DNA of 64,000 nucleotides from an uncultured Roseivirga sp. (GCA_947493005.1 CANLOY010000003.1:310001-374000), one strand, 5' to 3'. Counted from the first letter of the stretch, positions 46,222 through 57,422 are shown. Notes: generated by a model from the letters alone, not told the origin. Numbers and translations are program-made.

Positions 46222-47124
46222 TTGAAGCTTGCAGTAATAGATATCGGTTCAAATGCCATTCGTTTTCAGGTCACCAATGTGATTGAATATGATGGCCGTT
46301 TGTCATTCAAAAAACTAGAGTACATTCGATTTCCTTTGAGGCTTGGAAATGATGTTTTTAGGCTAAAGAAAATAGGATCTGATAAGGAGGATCGCTTCTT
46401 CAGGTTAATGAATGCTTTTAAATTACTGATCGACTTATATGAGGTAGATGACTATTATGCATGTGCTACTTCGGCCATGCGTGAATCAGAAAATGGAAGG
46501 GTTATAGTTAAGAAGGTTAAGCAATTGTTAGATCTCGACATCCACATTATTAATGGGCAAGAAGAGGCTAAGTTTATTAACAACATTGTACTGAAAGGCC
46601 TTGATCGGAGTACTTACCTGCACATTGATGTTGGAGGAGGAAGTACTGAACTAAACATTATTGATAGGAACAAAAACGTAAAATCCAAGTCGTTTAGGTT
46701 AGGTTCTGTAAGGTCAATAGAACAGTCATCTGCTACATTTGAAATAGAACAAATGTCGGAATGGATTAAATCCCACCTTGCAGGCAATTACACTAACATC
46801 AAAGCAATTGGTACAGGAGGAAATATTCAGAAGCTATATGATCTAGGTAAAAAGACTTCCAAAAGTAATATTGGCAACCTTGAAAACCTTGAAGCCACTT
46901 ATCAATATTTAATATCCTTGTCAACGGAGGAAAAAGTGAACAAGCTTCGGTTAAACCCAGATAGAGCTGATGTTATAGTTCCTGCAGGCAGAATATACAT
47001 TGAAGCAATGAAAGCTGCAGGGGCCGATAAAATACTAGTGCCAGATGTTGGTTTAAAGGACGGCATCATGCAAATGCTTTATGAGAAACACATACCTGAT
47101 ACGTTACTTAAGCTAAAGACATAA
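46222..47124 (+). CDS. Ppx/GppA-family phosphatase
   Basis: I choose the TTG start at 46222, because the family begins with MKLAVIDIGSNAIRxQV and here LKLAVIDIGSNAIRFQV starts at that codon. An upstream in-frame ATG at 46120 would add 34 residues with no family match. The 300-residue protein is the ASKHA-fold core: DIGSNAIRFQV, ATSAMRESENG, INGQEEAKFI and HIDVGGGSTELNII. Members hydrolyse polyphosphate or pppGpp. It lacks the C-terminal HD domain of full exopolyphosphatases. Confidence 0.88.
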   Translation: MKLAVIDIGSNAIRFQVTNVIEYDGRLSFKKLEYIRFPLRLGNDVFRLKKIGSDKEDRFFRLMNAFKLLIDLYEVDDYYACATSAMRESENGRVIVKKVKQLLDLDIHIINGQEEAKFINNIVLKGLDRSTYLHIDVGGGSTELNIIDRNKNVKSKSFRLGSVRSIEQSSATFEIEQMSEWIKSHLAGNYTNIKAIGTGGNIQKLYDLGKKTSKSNIGNLENLEATYQYLISLSTEEKVNKLRLNPDRADVIVPAGRIYIEAMKAAGADKILVPDVGLKDGIMQMLYEKHIPDTLLKLKT

Positions 47125-47125
47125 A

Positions 47126-47148
47126 AAAAGAGGCACAAAGCCTCTTTT
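47126..47148. terminator. Bidirectional terminator between ppx/gppA and gyrB
   Basis: AAAAGAGGC (47126-47134) and GCCTCTTTT (47140-47148) form a 9-bp stem with loop ACAAA, between convergent genes. Confidence 0.9.
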
Positions 47149-47172
47149 GTATCAAAATCATTCCTTAGCAGA

Positions 47173-49152
<1,980 letters not shown>

Positions 49153-49241
49153 TTAAAGGGCAGTTATCTGTCATCAAATGCTTTGAAAAAAGGTGGGTGC
49201 AGACTGCCCGAAAATAAAGCACGAATATAAGCAAAAAAAGC

Positions 49242-49607
49242 TTAGTAAACGCCCGTTGAAAGCATTACTAATGTACAGGCTTCTATACACTCAATTCCCT
49301 GCTTTTCTGCCAGTAATTTAAACTCCTGATTCTCAGTACCAGGATTGAAAATTATACGCTTGGGGCTAAGTGAAATCATGTAGTCATACCACTCTTTCTG
49401 ACGACTGGGATTTATGTAGAGGGTAAGTGTATTCACATTGTCAATCTCGGGGTAGTCATAAACATTCAAGATAGGTTCTCCTAATACTTCTCCTTCTTGA
49501 ATACCTAAAGGAATAAATTCAACCCCTCTTTCTTCTAACATTGTAGCTGCCTGATATGCGTATCTGTATGGTTTTGGTACGCTACCTATAATCACAGTCT
49601 TTCCCAT
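49242..49607 (-). CDS. CoA-binding domain protein (YccU-like)
   Basis: The 121-residue protein is a single Rossmann-like CoA-binding domain: VIIGSVPKPYRYAYQAATML, VEFIPLGIQEGEVLGEPIL, LTLYINPSRQKEWYD and IIFNPGTENQEF, the order typical for the CoA_binding_2/YccU family. Homologues are short and their role is not known; they may sense acyl-CoA. It is minus-strand, 110 bases before gyrB's start. Confidence 0.88.
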   Translation of the reverse strand: MGKTVIIGSVPKPYRYAYQAATMLEERGVEFIPLGIQEGEVLGEPILNVYDYPEIDNVNTLTLYINPSRQKEWYDYMISLSPKRIIFNPGTENQEFKLLAEKQGIECIEACTLVMLSTGVY

Positions 49608-49709
49608 TAACTTAATTTAACTACCTGTGGAACTATTTATGGCTATTTTTGCGTGTACTTATAATCAATACCACAAAATGGCGTTGGGGAATAAACATTC
49701 GGAGAAGGT

Positions 49710-50927
49710 ATGAAAGTTCAACTTATTGGTTTGCTCTTATTTGTTAATAGCTACTTATTGGCTGGCAATATACAGCAATTGCCATTTATTGAAGTAGCGA
49801 ATGAAGAAGATTGGTTAGCTGTATTCGAAAAGGCAAGCAAAGAGAATAAGTTCGTTTTTGTCGATGTATATACAGACTGGTGTACCTATTGCCATCAACT
49901 GGATAATGAAGTATATACTTCTCCTGAAGTAATCGAGTACTTTTCCGAACATTTTATCAATGTGAAGTTCGATGCTGAAACAGAATTCGGATATCCAAAA
50001 TCAAAGCGGCTGAATGTATCTGGTTATCCAGCATTGCTTTTCTTAACTGAAAATCAACAGGTATTTCAAAGAATTGATGGGTTTGTACCAGCACCTGCAT
50101 TAATGGCTTATGGCAATGGGGTTGAAAACATGAAGACAAGACTTCCGATACTGGAAGCCAGTTATGAGTCAAAGACCATCTCAAAGGAAGAGAAACTAGA
50201 GCTGATTGCGATTCTAGAACTGAATGATCAAAACAGGGCCAACGAAATAGCTGAAGAATATATTAATCAATTGAACAGTGATGATTATTTGAATTTAGAA
50301 ACCTTCTGGCTCTTATCAAGATATCAGAATCATTTGAATGGCGCTCCCTTTCAGCATATTCTAAACAACAAATCGCTGTTAATCGAAACTCATGGACAAA
50401 ATGAGTTCAATGATTACATGGCCGCTGTATACAATGACAACCTAACGCTAGCCATTAAGTATGGAGATGAGGCGCTATTGCAAAAATTAGTGAGTCACGT
50501 GCTGAAAGAATTTATTGATTTTGATCAATTACCACAAGCAAAGTATACCACTAAAGCATTGTACTATGGACAAAGAGGTGAGCTTGATAAATATAAAATG
50601 GAAGTGAATACTTACATGAACAATCACCTGGCACGTGAAGACAAGCCTGATTTTGCACTTTCTACTACCTATGATATCATAGAAAATTACCCGAGTGAAG
50701 AAATGTTCAAATTCTCTTCTACTCTACTGGATGTTGCACTTGATATTGATGATAAGAGTTTCGAACTAAACTCTATTATGGGGTATACCAAAGGCTTAAT
50801 GGGAGATTATAAAAGAGCGGATTCTTTTCTTCAAAAAGCGAAATCGCTTGCCAAGGGAGAAGAAGAGCTGGAGATTCTAGACAGTTTTTTTGAAGCTATT
50901 AAGATGATGCGTGAAGGGACATACTAG
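49710..50927 (+). CDS. Exported thioredoxin-like protein with helical repeats
   Basis: The 405-residue protein has a signal peptide (MKVQLIGLLLFVNSYLLAGN). A thioredoxin domain follows with FVDVYTDWCTYCHQLDNEVY (CxxC at Cys58 and Cys61) and SGYPALLFL. A long helical region of about 250 residues comes next, with TPR-like or SPW-like pairs (MLDVALDIDDKSFELNSIMGY, GLMGDYKRADSFLQKAKS). It is the DUF255/thioredoxin-with-TPR type, likely a periplasmic thiol-disulfide protein for a partner held by the repeats. Confidence 0.85.
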   Translation: MKVQLIGLLLFVNSYLLAGNIQQLPFIEVANEEDWLAVFEKASKENKFVFVDVYTDWCTYCHQLDNEVYTSPEVIEYFSEHFINVKFDAETEFGYPKSKRLNVSGYPALLFLTENQQVFQRIDGFVPAPALMAYGNGVENMKTRLPILEASYESKTISKEEKLELIAILELNDQNRANEIAEEYINQLNSDDYLNLETFWLLSRYQNHLNGAPFQHILNNKSLLIETHGQNEFNDYMAAVYNDNLTLAIKYGDEALLQKLVSHVLKEFIDFDQLPQAKYTTKALYYGQRGELDKYKMEVNTYMNNHLAREDKPDFALSTTYDIIENYPSEEMFKFSSTLLDVALDIDDKSFELNSIMGYTKGLMGDYKRADSFLQKAKSLAKGEEELEILDSFFEAIKMMREGTY

Positions 50928-51060
50928 ACGTGAGACGTTTAAAGCAAACTCACTCCTAGTCTTAAGGTTCTTAAAATCTGAGAAAACCGAATTTTATTTA
51001 GTGTGTCTCTTTTTACACAAGCACCCAGTCCTCATTAGTCTCTGTTTAGAAAGAAGTAAT

Positions 51061-51102
51061 TCCTAATTCCTAATTCCTAATTCCTAATTCCTAATTCCTA
51101 AT
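51061..51102. repeat. Six perfect 7-bp tandem repeats (TCCTAAT)
   Basis: TCCTAAT occurs six times without interruption at 51061-51102, preceded by a partial copy. The FAD dehydrogenase gene ends inside it: its last codons and TAG stop at 51091 are part of the repeat. The unit is not a multiple of 3. Confidence 0.95.
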
Positions 51103-52677
51103 AGTTCTTTTTCCATAGGCAGTAATCAGGCGATCAGCACACTTTTCTCCGTCCATTGCTGCTGATAAAATTCCTCCAGCATATCCTGCTCCTTCACCAC
51201 AGGGATAAAGCCGTTTAATTTGAACATGCTCACAGGACTCTTTATCTCTTGGTATTCGAACTGGAGAAGAAGTCCTGCTTTCCACTCCTACTATCTGAGC
51301 CTCATTAGTCAGGTAACCCTTCATTTTCTTCCCAAAAGCCCTTAAAGCCGTTTTCATACGTTCATGAACAGCTTCCGGAAGTACTTCCCCCATGTCTACT
51401 GAAACCAAACCAGGCTGGTATGAAGTTTCATTTAACTTATTGGAGACATGACCATTAATATAGTCTGACATTTTCTGGGCTGGAGCTGCCTGAGTTCCTC
51501 CTGCTATTGCACAAGCCCTCTGTTCTACCTCTTTCTGGAATTTGAGGCCAGCCAAAGCTCCATATTGCTGATAACCTTCTAAATCCTCTAATTCAATGGA
51601 GGTAACAATACCAGAATTAGCAAAACGGGAGTCTCTTCTAGAAGGGCTCATCCCATTGACAACCACTTCACCGGGAGCTGTTGCGGATGGTACAATAAAA
51701 CCACCAGGACACATGCAAAAGCTAAAAACACCGCGTTGTTTACCCTGATAATGAGTCTGATGAACCAATGCATAAGAAGATGCTGGAAGCCATGGCCCTC
51801 TGTCCACTTCACAGTGATACTGAATCTTATCTATCAGTTGTTGTGGGTGCTCAATTCGGATACCCAATGCAAATGGCTTAGCTTCAATAAGGACATCCTT
51901 TTTATCTAGCAAACTAAAAATATCCCGTGCCGAATGTCCAGTAGCCAAAATCACCCCAAGTCCTTCCACTTTAGTACCACCTTCTAAAACAACCCCTGTC
52001 ATTTCACCATCATTCAGGATAAAATCCGAAACCTTTGTATCAAAGTGTATTTCTCCACCAGCATCTAAGATTGACTCTCTGATCTCCTGGACCACTTTTG
52101 GCAACTTATTCGTTCCTATATGCGGGTGAGCGTCCACAAGAATATCTTCTGGTGCTCCATGAGCCACCAATATTTCAAGAGACTTCTGAATGTCGCCTCT
52201 TTTCTTAGAACGTGTATAAAGCTTACCGTCTGAATATGTACCTGCTCCTCCTTCGCCAAAGCAATAATTAGACTCTGGGTTTACCTTGTGCTCTTTATTG
52301 ATTGCAGCAAGGTCTCGTCTTCTCTTTTGCACATCGCTTCCGCGTTCTATAACAATAGGCTTATATCCTAATTCTATACAACGCAGTGCGGCAAACATTC
52401 CAGCAGGCCCGAACCCCACGATAATGACAGGATCAGCATTCGAAACGTTAGGATAATCTCTACTATAAGTAACCAATGGTGGCAAGCCTTGCCCATCAGA
52501 AACCACCGCCTCAACATTGATCTTAACTTTTCTGGAACGTGCATCAATAGAACGCTTTGTAGCCCTCACCACAGCGTCTGGGGATTGAACCCCCGCTCTT
52601 TTAAGGATAATCTCCTTAAAAAGATCATCACTGTAAGCCTGTTCAGGGCTTAAAGTTGTTCGTATCGTTTTCTGCAT
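51091..52677 (-). CDS. Uncharacterised FAD-dependent dehydrogenase (COG2509 type)
   Basis: The 528-residue protein has an N-terminal ferredoxin-like region, a Rossmann FAD site (IIVGFGPAGMFAALRCIELG), the family-specific NYCFGEGGAGTYSDGKLYTR motif, and the late LYPCGEGAGYAGGILSAAMDG motif. COG2509 proteins are common and unassigned, though related to flavin oxidases. The last residues (TIRN) lie in the TCCTAAT repeat, so the C-terminus was possibly altered by it. Confidence 0.85.
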   Translation of the reverse strand: MQKTIRTTLSPEQAYSDDLFKEIILKRAGVQSPDAVVRATKRSIDARSRKVKINVEAVVSDGQGLPPLVTYSRDYPNVSNADPVIIVGFGPAGMFAALRCIELGYKPIVIERGSDVQKRRRDLAAINKEHKVNPESNYCFGEGGAGTYSDGKLYTRSKKRGDIQKSLEILVAHGAPEDILVDAHPHIGTNKLPKVVQEIRESILDAGGEIHFDTKVSDFILNDGEMTGVVLEGGTKVEGLGVILATGHSARDIFSLLDKKDVLIEAKPFALGIRIEHPQQLIDKIQYHCEVDRGPWLPASSYALVHQTHYQGKQRGVFSFCMCPGGFIVPSATAPGEVVVNGMSPSRRDSRFANSGIVTSIELEDLEGYQQYGALAGLKFQKEVEQRACAIAGGTQAAPAQKMSDYINGHVSNKLNETSYQPGLVSVDMGEVLPEAVHERMKTALRAFGKKMKGYLTNEAQIVGVESRTSSPVRIPRDKESCEHVQIKRLYPCGEGAGYAGGILSAAMDGEKCADRLITAYGKRTIRN

Positions 52678-52800
52678 AGCTTTTTCTGGTGAATGGGTGA
52701 AAAATCAAGTTTCAAGACCTATTATCAACTATTCATTATCAATTCTTCGTTGCTTTTCACCATTTAATGAATAAAGAAATTCTAATCACCAACTCCCTAC

Positions 52801-53763
52801 TCACTGAGCTAATTGCTTCAGCACCCAGTGCTTCCCCCATTCTTTTTGTTCTTCTTCAGTCCATAACTGTGGAAAGAAGATAATCCCCTGAAAACGAGGC
52901 GGTAAATACTTCTGCCAATTGGTACCTCCTGTTGCAGCAATATCAATTGGGTCCCTTTGCAGATAACGAACCGCAGACCTGTAATGTGCCAATGGCCAAT
53001 CTACATTAGCTAATAAATCGAAACGCCTCAGTTCTTCCTTTAAAGCCTCACTTCCTTTTTTGCCTTGATAATGTTTCAGGTACAACTGATAAAAATTGGT
53101 GGATTTGGTCTCTTCCGCTAATTGAACAAAACCTTTAGAGTACTTTTCTTCAAACTGTTCAAGCGTCAATGTCTTTTTACCAGATTTAAGCTCCGTAGCT
53201 CCTGTTTTCCAATAAATCGCATCATATAACTGATCTATAGAAGAATAATCATCGAATTCATCCCTCTTGGTCTTGTTCACAAGATTAATCAAGTCCGTGG
53301 CACCAATTTCAATCATTCTATACTGACCAGACTGAAAACCAGAGGATGGTAACAAAGACATTCTGAATTTCAGGAACTGTTCGCGTTCCATACCATCCGT
53401 CATAATGACGAAAGAGTGGCACAAATGCTCAAAATAATTATTGATTCTCTTTAAGCGTTCAGTAAAAAAATTGGCATCAGGATGCTTATGCGCTTGTATT
53501 TGTTTCATTTCCCACAGCGCCATTTTAAAGTACAGCTCTGTGATCTGATGATAAATGATAAAGATCATCTCATCAGGAAAGTCCGTTTTGGGCTGCTGAA
53601 GCCCAAGTAAGGAATCAAGATTGATGTAATCCCAGTATTTCAGATAGTCGGCATATAGCAGGCCATCCAGATAAGAAGACATATCCTGCCCCATGGCAGC
53701 ATATTTCTCTTCCAGTTTCTTAATTCGATCAATTATGTCTTGGTCGATTTCAGAGTTGTTCAT
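52801..53763 (-). CDS. kynA: Tryptophan 2,3-dioxygenase
   Basis: TDO opens the indole ring of tryptophan with heme and O2 to N-formylkynurenine. The start at 53763 (MNNSEIDQDIIDRI) is preferred to the longer frame. The 320-residue helical protein has YLKYWDYINLDSLLGLQQP, DEMIFIIYHQITELYFKM (residues near the heme pocket) and FRMSLLPSSGFQSGQYRMIE, the strongest TDO signature. It is divergent from the acyl-CoA dehydrogenase gene, whose start is 64 bases away. Confidence 0.95.
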   Translation of the reverse strand: MNNSEIDQDIIDRIKKLEEKYAAMGQDMSSYLDGLLYADYLKYWDYINLDSLLGLQQPKTDFPDEMIFIIYHQITELYFKMALWEMKQIQAHKHPDANFFTERLKRINNYFEHLCHSFVIMTDGMEREQFLKFRMSLLPSSGFQSGQYRMIEIGATDLINLVNKTKRDEFDDYSSIDQLYDAIYWKTGATELKSGKKTLTLEQFEEKYSKGFVQLAEETKSTNFYQLYLKHYQGKKGSEALKEELRRFDLLANVDWPLAHYRSAVRYLQRDPIDIAATGGTNWQKYLPPRFQGIIFFPQLWTEEEQKEWGKHWVLKQLAQ

Positions 53764-53827
53764 ACGTTTGCATACGTTAAAAAGTGGCTCCCAAATTGAC
53801 CACATTTAATTCAGAAAACAAACCCTT

Positions 53828-55042
53828 ATGAGCACAGATTCTTCATCAAAAATCCAAAAATCTGCAAAGCAAGACCTTTTCGAGCATCCAGACTTCTATG
53901 GTATGGATGATTTACTTACCGAAGAGCACATTATGGTAAGAACGGCAGTTCGCGATTTTGTAAAAAGAGAAATCTCTCCGTACATCGAAAGCTGGGCGGA
54001 AAACGCGCATTTCCCTTACGAAATGGTAAAGAAATTCGGAGAAATCGGTGCCTTTGGTCCTCAGTTACCAACTGAGTACGGCTGTGGAGGTATGGATTAC
54101 ATTTCTTACGGACTTATTATGCAAGAAATCGAACGTGGCGATTCAGGTATGCGTTCTACTGCTTCGGTTCAAGGTTCTTTGGTAATGTACCCTATCTATA
54201 AGTTTGGTAGTGAAGAACAAAGAAAGAAATACTTACCAAAACTAGCTTCAGGTGAATGGTTGGGTTGTTTTGGGCTTACTGAGCCTGATCATGGTTCTAA
54301 CCCATCTGGAATGACGACCAACTTTAAAGACATGGGTGACCATTACCTGCTGAATGGTGCCAAAATGTGGATTTCTAATTCGCCTCATGCCGATGTTGCC
54401 GTAGTTTGGGCTAAAGATGAAACAGGAAGAATTCACGGACTGATTGTAGAAAGAGGCATGGAAGGCTTTTCTACTCCTGAAACACACGGAAAATGGTCTT
54501 TAAGAGCAAGTGCAACTGGTGAGTTAGTATTTGACAATGTTAAGGTGCCTAAAGAAAACCTGCTTCCTGGTAAAAGCGGTTTGGGCGCCCCTATGATGTG
54601 TCTGGACTCTGCTCGTTATGGAATTGCATGGGGAGCTATTGGTGCGGCTATGGATTGCTACGAATCTGCCAGAAGATATTGTGCTGAAAGAATCCAGTTT
54701 GACAAGCCTATTGGTGCTTTCCAGCTACAACAAAAGAAACTATCTGAAATGTTAACTGAGATTACCAAGGCTCAGTTGTTGAACCTGCGTTTAGGGCAAC
54801 TATTTAATGAAGGCAAGCAGACTACTCCGCAGATTTCTATGGCTAAGCGTAATGCTGTAGAAGTGGCATTGAATATTGCCAGAGAAGCCAGACAAATGCA
54901 TGGTGGAATGGGAATCACTGGTGAGTACCCAATGATGCGCCACATGGCGAACCTGGAATCGGTAGTTACTTATGAAGGAACTCATGATATCCACCTATTG
55001 ATTTTAGGGGCTGAGATTACAGGAATTCCTGCTTTTAAATAA
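53828..55042 (+). CDS. Acyl-CoA dehydrogenase, glutaryl-CoA dehydrogenase-like
   Basis: The 404-residue protein shows the GcdH-type signature: RSTASVQGSLVMYPIYKFGSE, GCFGLTEPDHGSNPSGM, the FAD-binding SARYGIAWGAIG loop, and the catalytic Glu in VVTYEGTHDIHLL. GcdH oxidises and decarboxylates glutaryl-CoA to crotonyl-CoA at the end of lysine and tryptophan catabolism. Its neighbour is tryptophan 2,3-dioxygenase, in divergent orientation, which fits that role, but the intermediate pathway genes are not in the window. Confidence 0.88.
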   Translation: MSTDSSSKIQKSAKQDLFEHPDFYGMDDLLTEEHIMVRTAVRDFVKREISPYIESWAENAHFPYEMVKKFGEIGAFGPQLPTEYGCGGMDYISYGLIMQEIERGDSGMRSTASVQGSLVMYPIYKFGSEEQRKKYLPKLASGEWLGCFGLTEPDHGSNPSGMTTNFKDMGDHYLLNGAKMWISNSPHADVAVVWAKDETGRIHGLIVERGMEGFSTPETHGKWSLRASATGELVFDNVKVPKENLLPGKSGLGAPMMCLDSARYGIAWGAIGAAMDCYESARRYCAERIQFDKPIGAFQLQQKKLSEMLTEITKAQLLNLRLGQLFNEGKQTTPQISMAKRNAVEVALNIAREARQMHGGMGITGEYPMMRHMANLESVVTYEGTHDIHLLILGAEITGIPAFK

Positions 55043-55049
55043 TCGCCCC

Positions 55050-55217
55050 GTCATTCTGAGCAAGGCGAAAGAATCTCCTTGTTCTTATGAGCAAATGAAA
55101 AAGGCTGTATTAAAAGTCTAAAAGCGCCATCATTCCCAAGAAATCGGGAATCTCATAAAGGCTATACTGTTCTTTAAAGGGGATTCCCATCCGAAATTTC
55201 GGATCAAGTTGGGAATG
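55050..55217. repeat. Palindromic intergenic repeats in a 352-bp gene-free gap
   Basis: Two repeat-like blocks fill 55043-55394. The first (55050-55078) starts GTCATTCTGAGC, a word common between genes in Bacteroidota. The second has outer arms CATTCCCAA (55131-55139) and TTGGGAATG (55209-55217) around a perfect 16-bp palindrome, ATCCGAAATTTCGGAT (55189-55204). They look like REP-type elements. No ORF or RNA gene is seen in the gap. Confidence 0.6.
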
Positions 55218-55394
55218 ACCATAAAACTTTTGAGACAATCTCTTGTTATTTTTAGTAGTCGTTGTTGATGTTCTTCCTCTTGCAACTAAGAGACTAAAAC
55301 TACTTACATTTTATTATTGGTTATTGCGGAACTTTTGGACAAATTCCACATATAAACGAGTTGGCATTCATATAAATGATCTAAAAACCAAGGC

Positions 55395-56150
55395 TTGATT
55401 TCTGAAAAAACGTATCGCCCAAATTCACCCCTTAACCAATATGTTGATACTATTTGGGTTGGGCAAGCTTCTAGTTTAGATATTACATCTAGTCATTATG
55501 CAGCAATGTTTACAGAATTGATTTTCAATTTTGGAGATACTTTTCATGTTGCTGGACAGAATATCGAAAATATTACCAATAAATCAGATACGAAGATACT
55601 ATCAGGTCTTAAAACCAGACCGTTTCAAACAACAATATCTGGAAAATACATGAGTGTCGGATTAATTTTAAAACCATTTTGTTTTGGAATTCTACTAGAT
55701 ACATTTGGAACAAAAAAAATGGAATATACTTCCGAAATAATCTACGAATCAATATTTGATTCTAGTACACCAGATTTTGAGAAGCTAGAATCAAATCTTT
55801 TAGGTTTATTTCATAAAGCTCAAATAGATTCTGACTTAATAAAATTCGAGCATTTTACCTCTACCAACGAGATATCAAATGGATTAATGAAGGACTTCAA
55901 TCTATCCGTTTCGATTTCTCAAAAAAGCTTCATCCAAAAATTTAAGAGACATTACCAAATAACACCTAATGAATATCTAAAGCTTAAAAAAATTAATCAA
56001 TCTATAAAGCTCATTCAGAATAACAATTCAATGAAGCTAACTGATATTGCATTAGAATCAGGATTTTATGACCAATCTCATTTTATAAGAAATTTCAAGA
56101 AGTATTGTGGTTATAGTCCGAAAAAACATCTTCAACATGCTGTAAGGTAA
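55395..56150 (+). CDS. AraC-family transcriptional regulator (TTG start)
   Basis: The 251-residue protein starts at TTG 55395, since no ATG in frame gives a full N-terminus. The N-terminal part (PNSPLNQYVDTIWVGQAS, ISGKYMSVGLILKPFCFG) is the DUF6597-like sensor seen on many Bacteroidota AraC proteins. The C-terminal AraC domain has ISQKSFIQKFKRHYQITPNEY and LTDIALESGFYDQSHFIRNFKK. The gene looks more AT-rich than its neighbours by eye. It is followed after 65 bases by a RibD/DHFR-fold reductase on the same strand. Confidence 0.87.
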   Translation: MISEKTYRPNSPLNQYVDTIWVGQASSLDITSSHYAAMFTELIFNFGDTFHVAGQNIENITNKSDTKILSGLKTRPFQTTISGKYMSVGLILKPFCFGILLDTFGTKKMEYTSEIIYESIFDSSTPDFEKLESNLLGLFHKAQIDSDLIKFEHFTSTNEISNGLMKDFNLSVSISQKSFIQKFKRHYQITPNEYLKLKKINQSIKLIQNNNSMKLTDIALESGFYDQSHFIRNFKKYCGYSPKKHLQHAVR

Positions 56151-56215
56151 ATTTTGTACAATTTTAGAACTGCCAATTCCGCGAACTTTGCGCTTGAATA
56201 TTAAAATGGATTATT

Positions 56216-56746
56216 ATGAATAAAGTATTTATCGCGACTAGTTTAGATGGCTTTATAGCTGACAAAAATGGTGGAATTGATTGGTTGCATTCTATTCCAA
56301 ATCCTGACAATAATGATATGGGATATGTAGAATTCACCAACGGAGTTGATGCACTTCTTATGGGACGTACAACTTTCGAGACTGTAATTGGATTTGATGT
56401 TCCTTGGCCTTATAACAAGCCTGTTTTTGTATTGAGCAACAAACTGAAAGAAATACCTGAATCTCATAAAGGCAAAGCCTTTTTAGTAAACGGGAATCTA
56501 ACGGAAGTTTTGGCTGGAATTCACGGAAAAGGATATGAAAGATTATACATTGATGGAGGAACAACTATCAGAAGTTTTTTAAGAGAAGACTTGATTGATG
56601 AAATAGTTCTTACAACTATTCCGATTTTATTAGGTGGTGGTTCTTCTCTATTTGGAGAGTTACCAAAAGAACTGAATTTCGAACTGATTGGAACAAAAAC
56701 ATTTCTAAATCAGATATCGCAAAGACACTATAAACGAAAAAAATAA
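56216..56746 (+). CDS. RibD/DHFR-fold reductase
   Basis: The 176-residue protein has the C-terminal RibD-like dihydrofolate-reductase fold: NKVFIATSLDGFIADKNGGIDW, MGRTTFETVIGF, KPVFVLSNK, LYIDGGTTIRSFL and PILLGGGSSLFG. Such proteins are NADPH-dependent reductases of unknown substrate, often next to AraC or MarR regulators. It is probably cotranscribed with the AraC gene before it. An attC-like hairpin follows 20 bases after its stop. Confidence 0.9.
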   Translation: MNKVFIATSLDGFIADKNGGIDWLHSIPNPDNNDMGYVEFTNGVDALLMGRTTFETVIGFDVPWPYNKPVFVLSNKLKEIPESHKGKAFLVNGNLTEVLAGIHGKGYERLYIDGGTTIRSFLREDLIDEIVLTTIPILLGGGSSLFGELPKELNFELIGTKTFLNQISQRHYKRKK

Positions 56747-56751
56747 AATAC

Positions 56752-56812
56752 GAAATGCCAACAAGGTATATAGTGCGTTGCCGCCCTTCGGGATGGCAAC
56801 GACATCATATAC
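56752..56812. other. attC-like hairpin after RibD/DHFR gene
   Basis: GTATAT (56766-56771) and CGTTGCC (56776-56782) pair with GGCAACG (56795-56801) and ATATAC (56807-56812), leaving unpaired bases between the two arms, as in integron attC sites. GAAATGCCAAC at 56752-56762 is the near-inverse of GTTGGCATTC at 55360-55369, which lies upstream of the AraC gene. It may be a cassette edge. There is no integrase gene in the window. Confidence 0.4.
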
Positions 56813-56906
56813 ATATCGTAAAACCCAAACTTCAAGCCCTTGTCCCCTCCTATCAATACAACACGTTATATTGTAGTATCAGCTAACTAAGCTTAAACTA
56901 CTTGAT

Positions 56907-57422
56907 ATGAAAAAGCACCTTGCAACTCTCTTTTTAATCATTACTACGCTATCTCTAAATGCTCAAAGTGAGCATCAAAATAACAGACAAGAAGAGCTGG
57001 CCATTATAGCAGCACTTGTTAACAACAACTGGTCAGGCACTGGCACATTAATGGGTAAAGAGGCCAAATTCACAATGAACTGGCAAAAGGTGCTAAACAG
57101 TCAGTTTGTTAAGCTGGAGTTTCAAAACGAACAAAAGTCGGGAGATAATCAAAGTGTAGTTTTCAAAGCAACTGCTTTTTATAAAATCGTGAATGGCGAA
57201 GTAGTTGGCCACTGGTTTGACAACAGAGGTGTAACCTTTCCCCTAAAAGGTTCTGTAAATGAAAGTGAGTTAGTTATTCTTTGGGGAGATGATCAAACAG
57301 AAAAAGGAAAGACTGTATATCATTATGTAAAAAACACTAATGAAATAACGGTTGAAGATTTCGTATTGAACGATGGTCAGTACTTCAAATTTGGTAATGC
57401 TACTTATAAAGCAAATCAATGA
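56907..57422 (+). CDS. Secreted lipocalin-like protein, unknown (DUF1579-like)
   Basis: The 171-residue protein has a signal peptide (MKKHLATLFLIITTLSLNAQ) and a beta-barrel-like body: NNWSGTGTLMGKEAKFTMNWQ, FVKLEFQNEQ, FYKIVNGEVVGHWFDNRG and ITVEDFVLNDGQYFKFG. This order of strands resembles DUF1579 or other lipocalin-like domains. Function is unknown. It lies 100 bases before an AraC regulator on the same strand. Confidence 0.65.
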   Translation: MKKHLATLFLIITTLSLNAQSEHQNNRQEELAIIAALVNNNWSGTGTLMGKEAKFTMNWQKVLNSQFVKLEFQNEQKSGDNQSVVFKATAFYKIVNGEVVGHWFDNRGVTFPLKGSVNESELVILWGDDQTEKGKTVYHYVKNTNEITVEDFVLNDGQYFKFGNATYKANQ

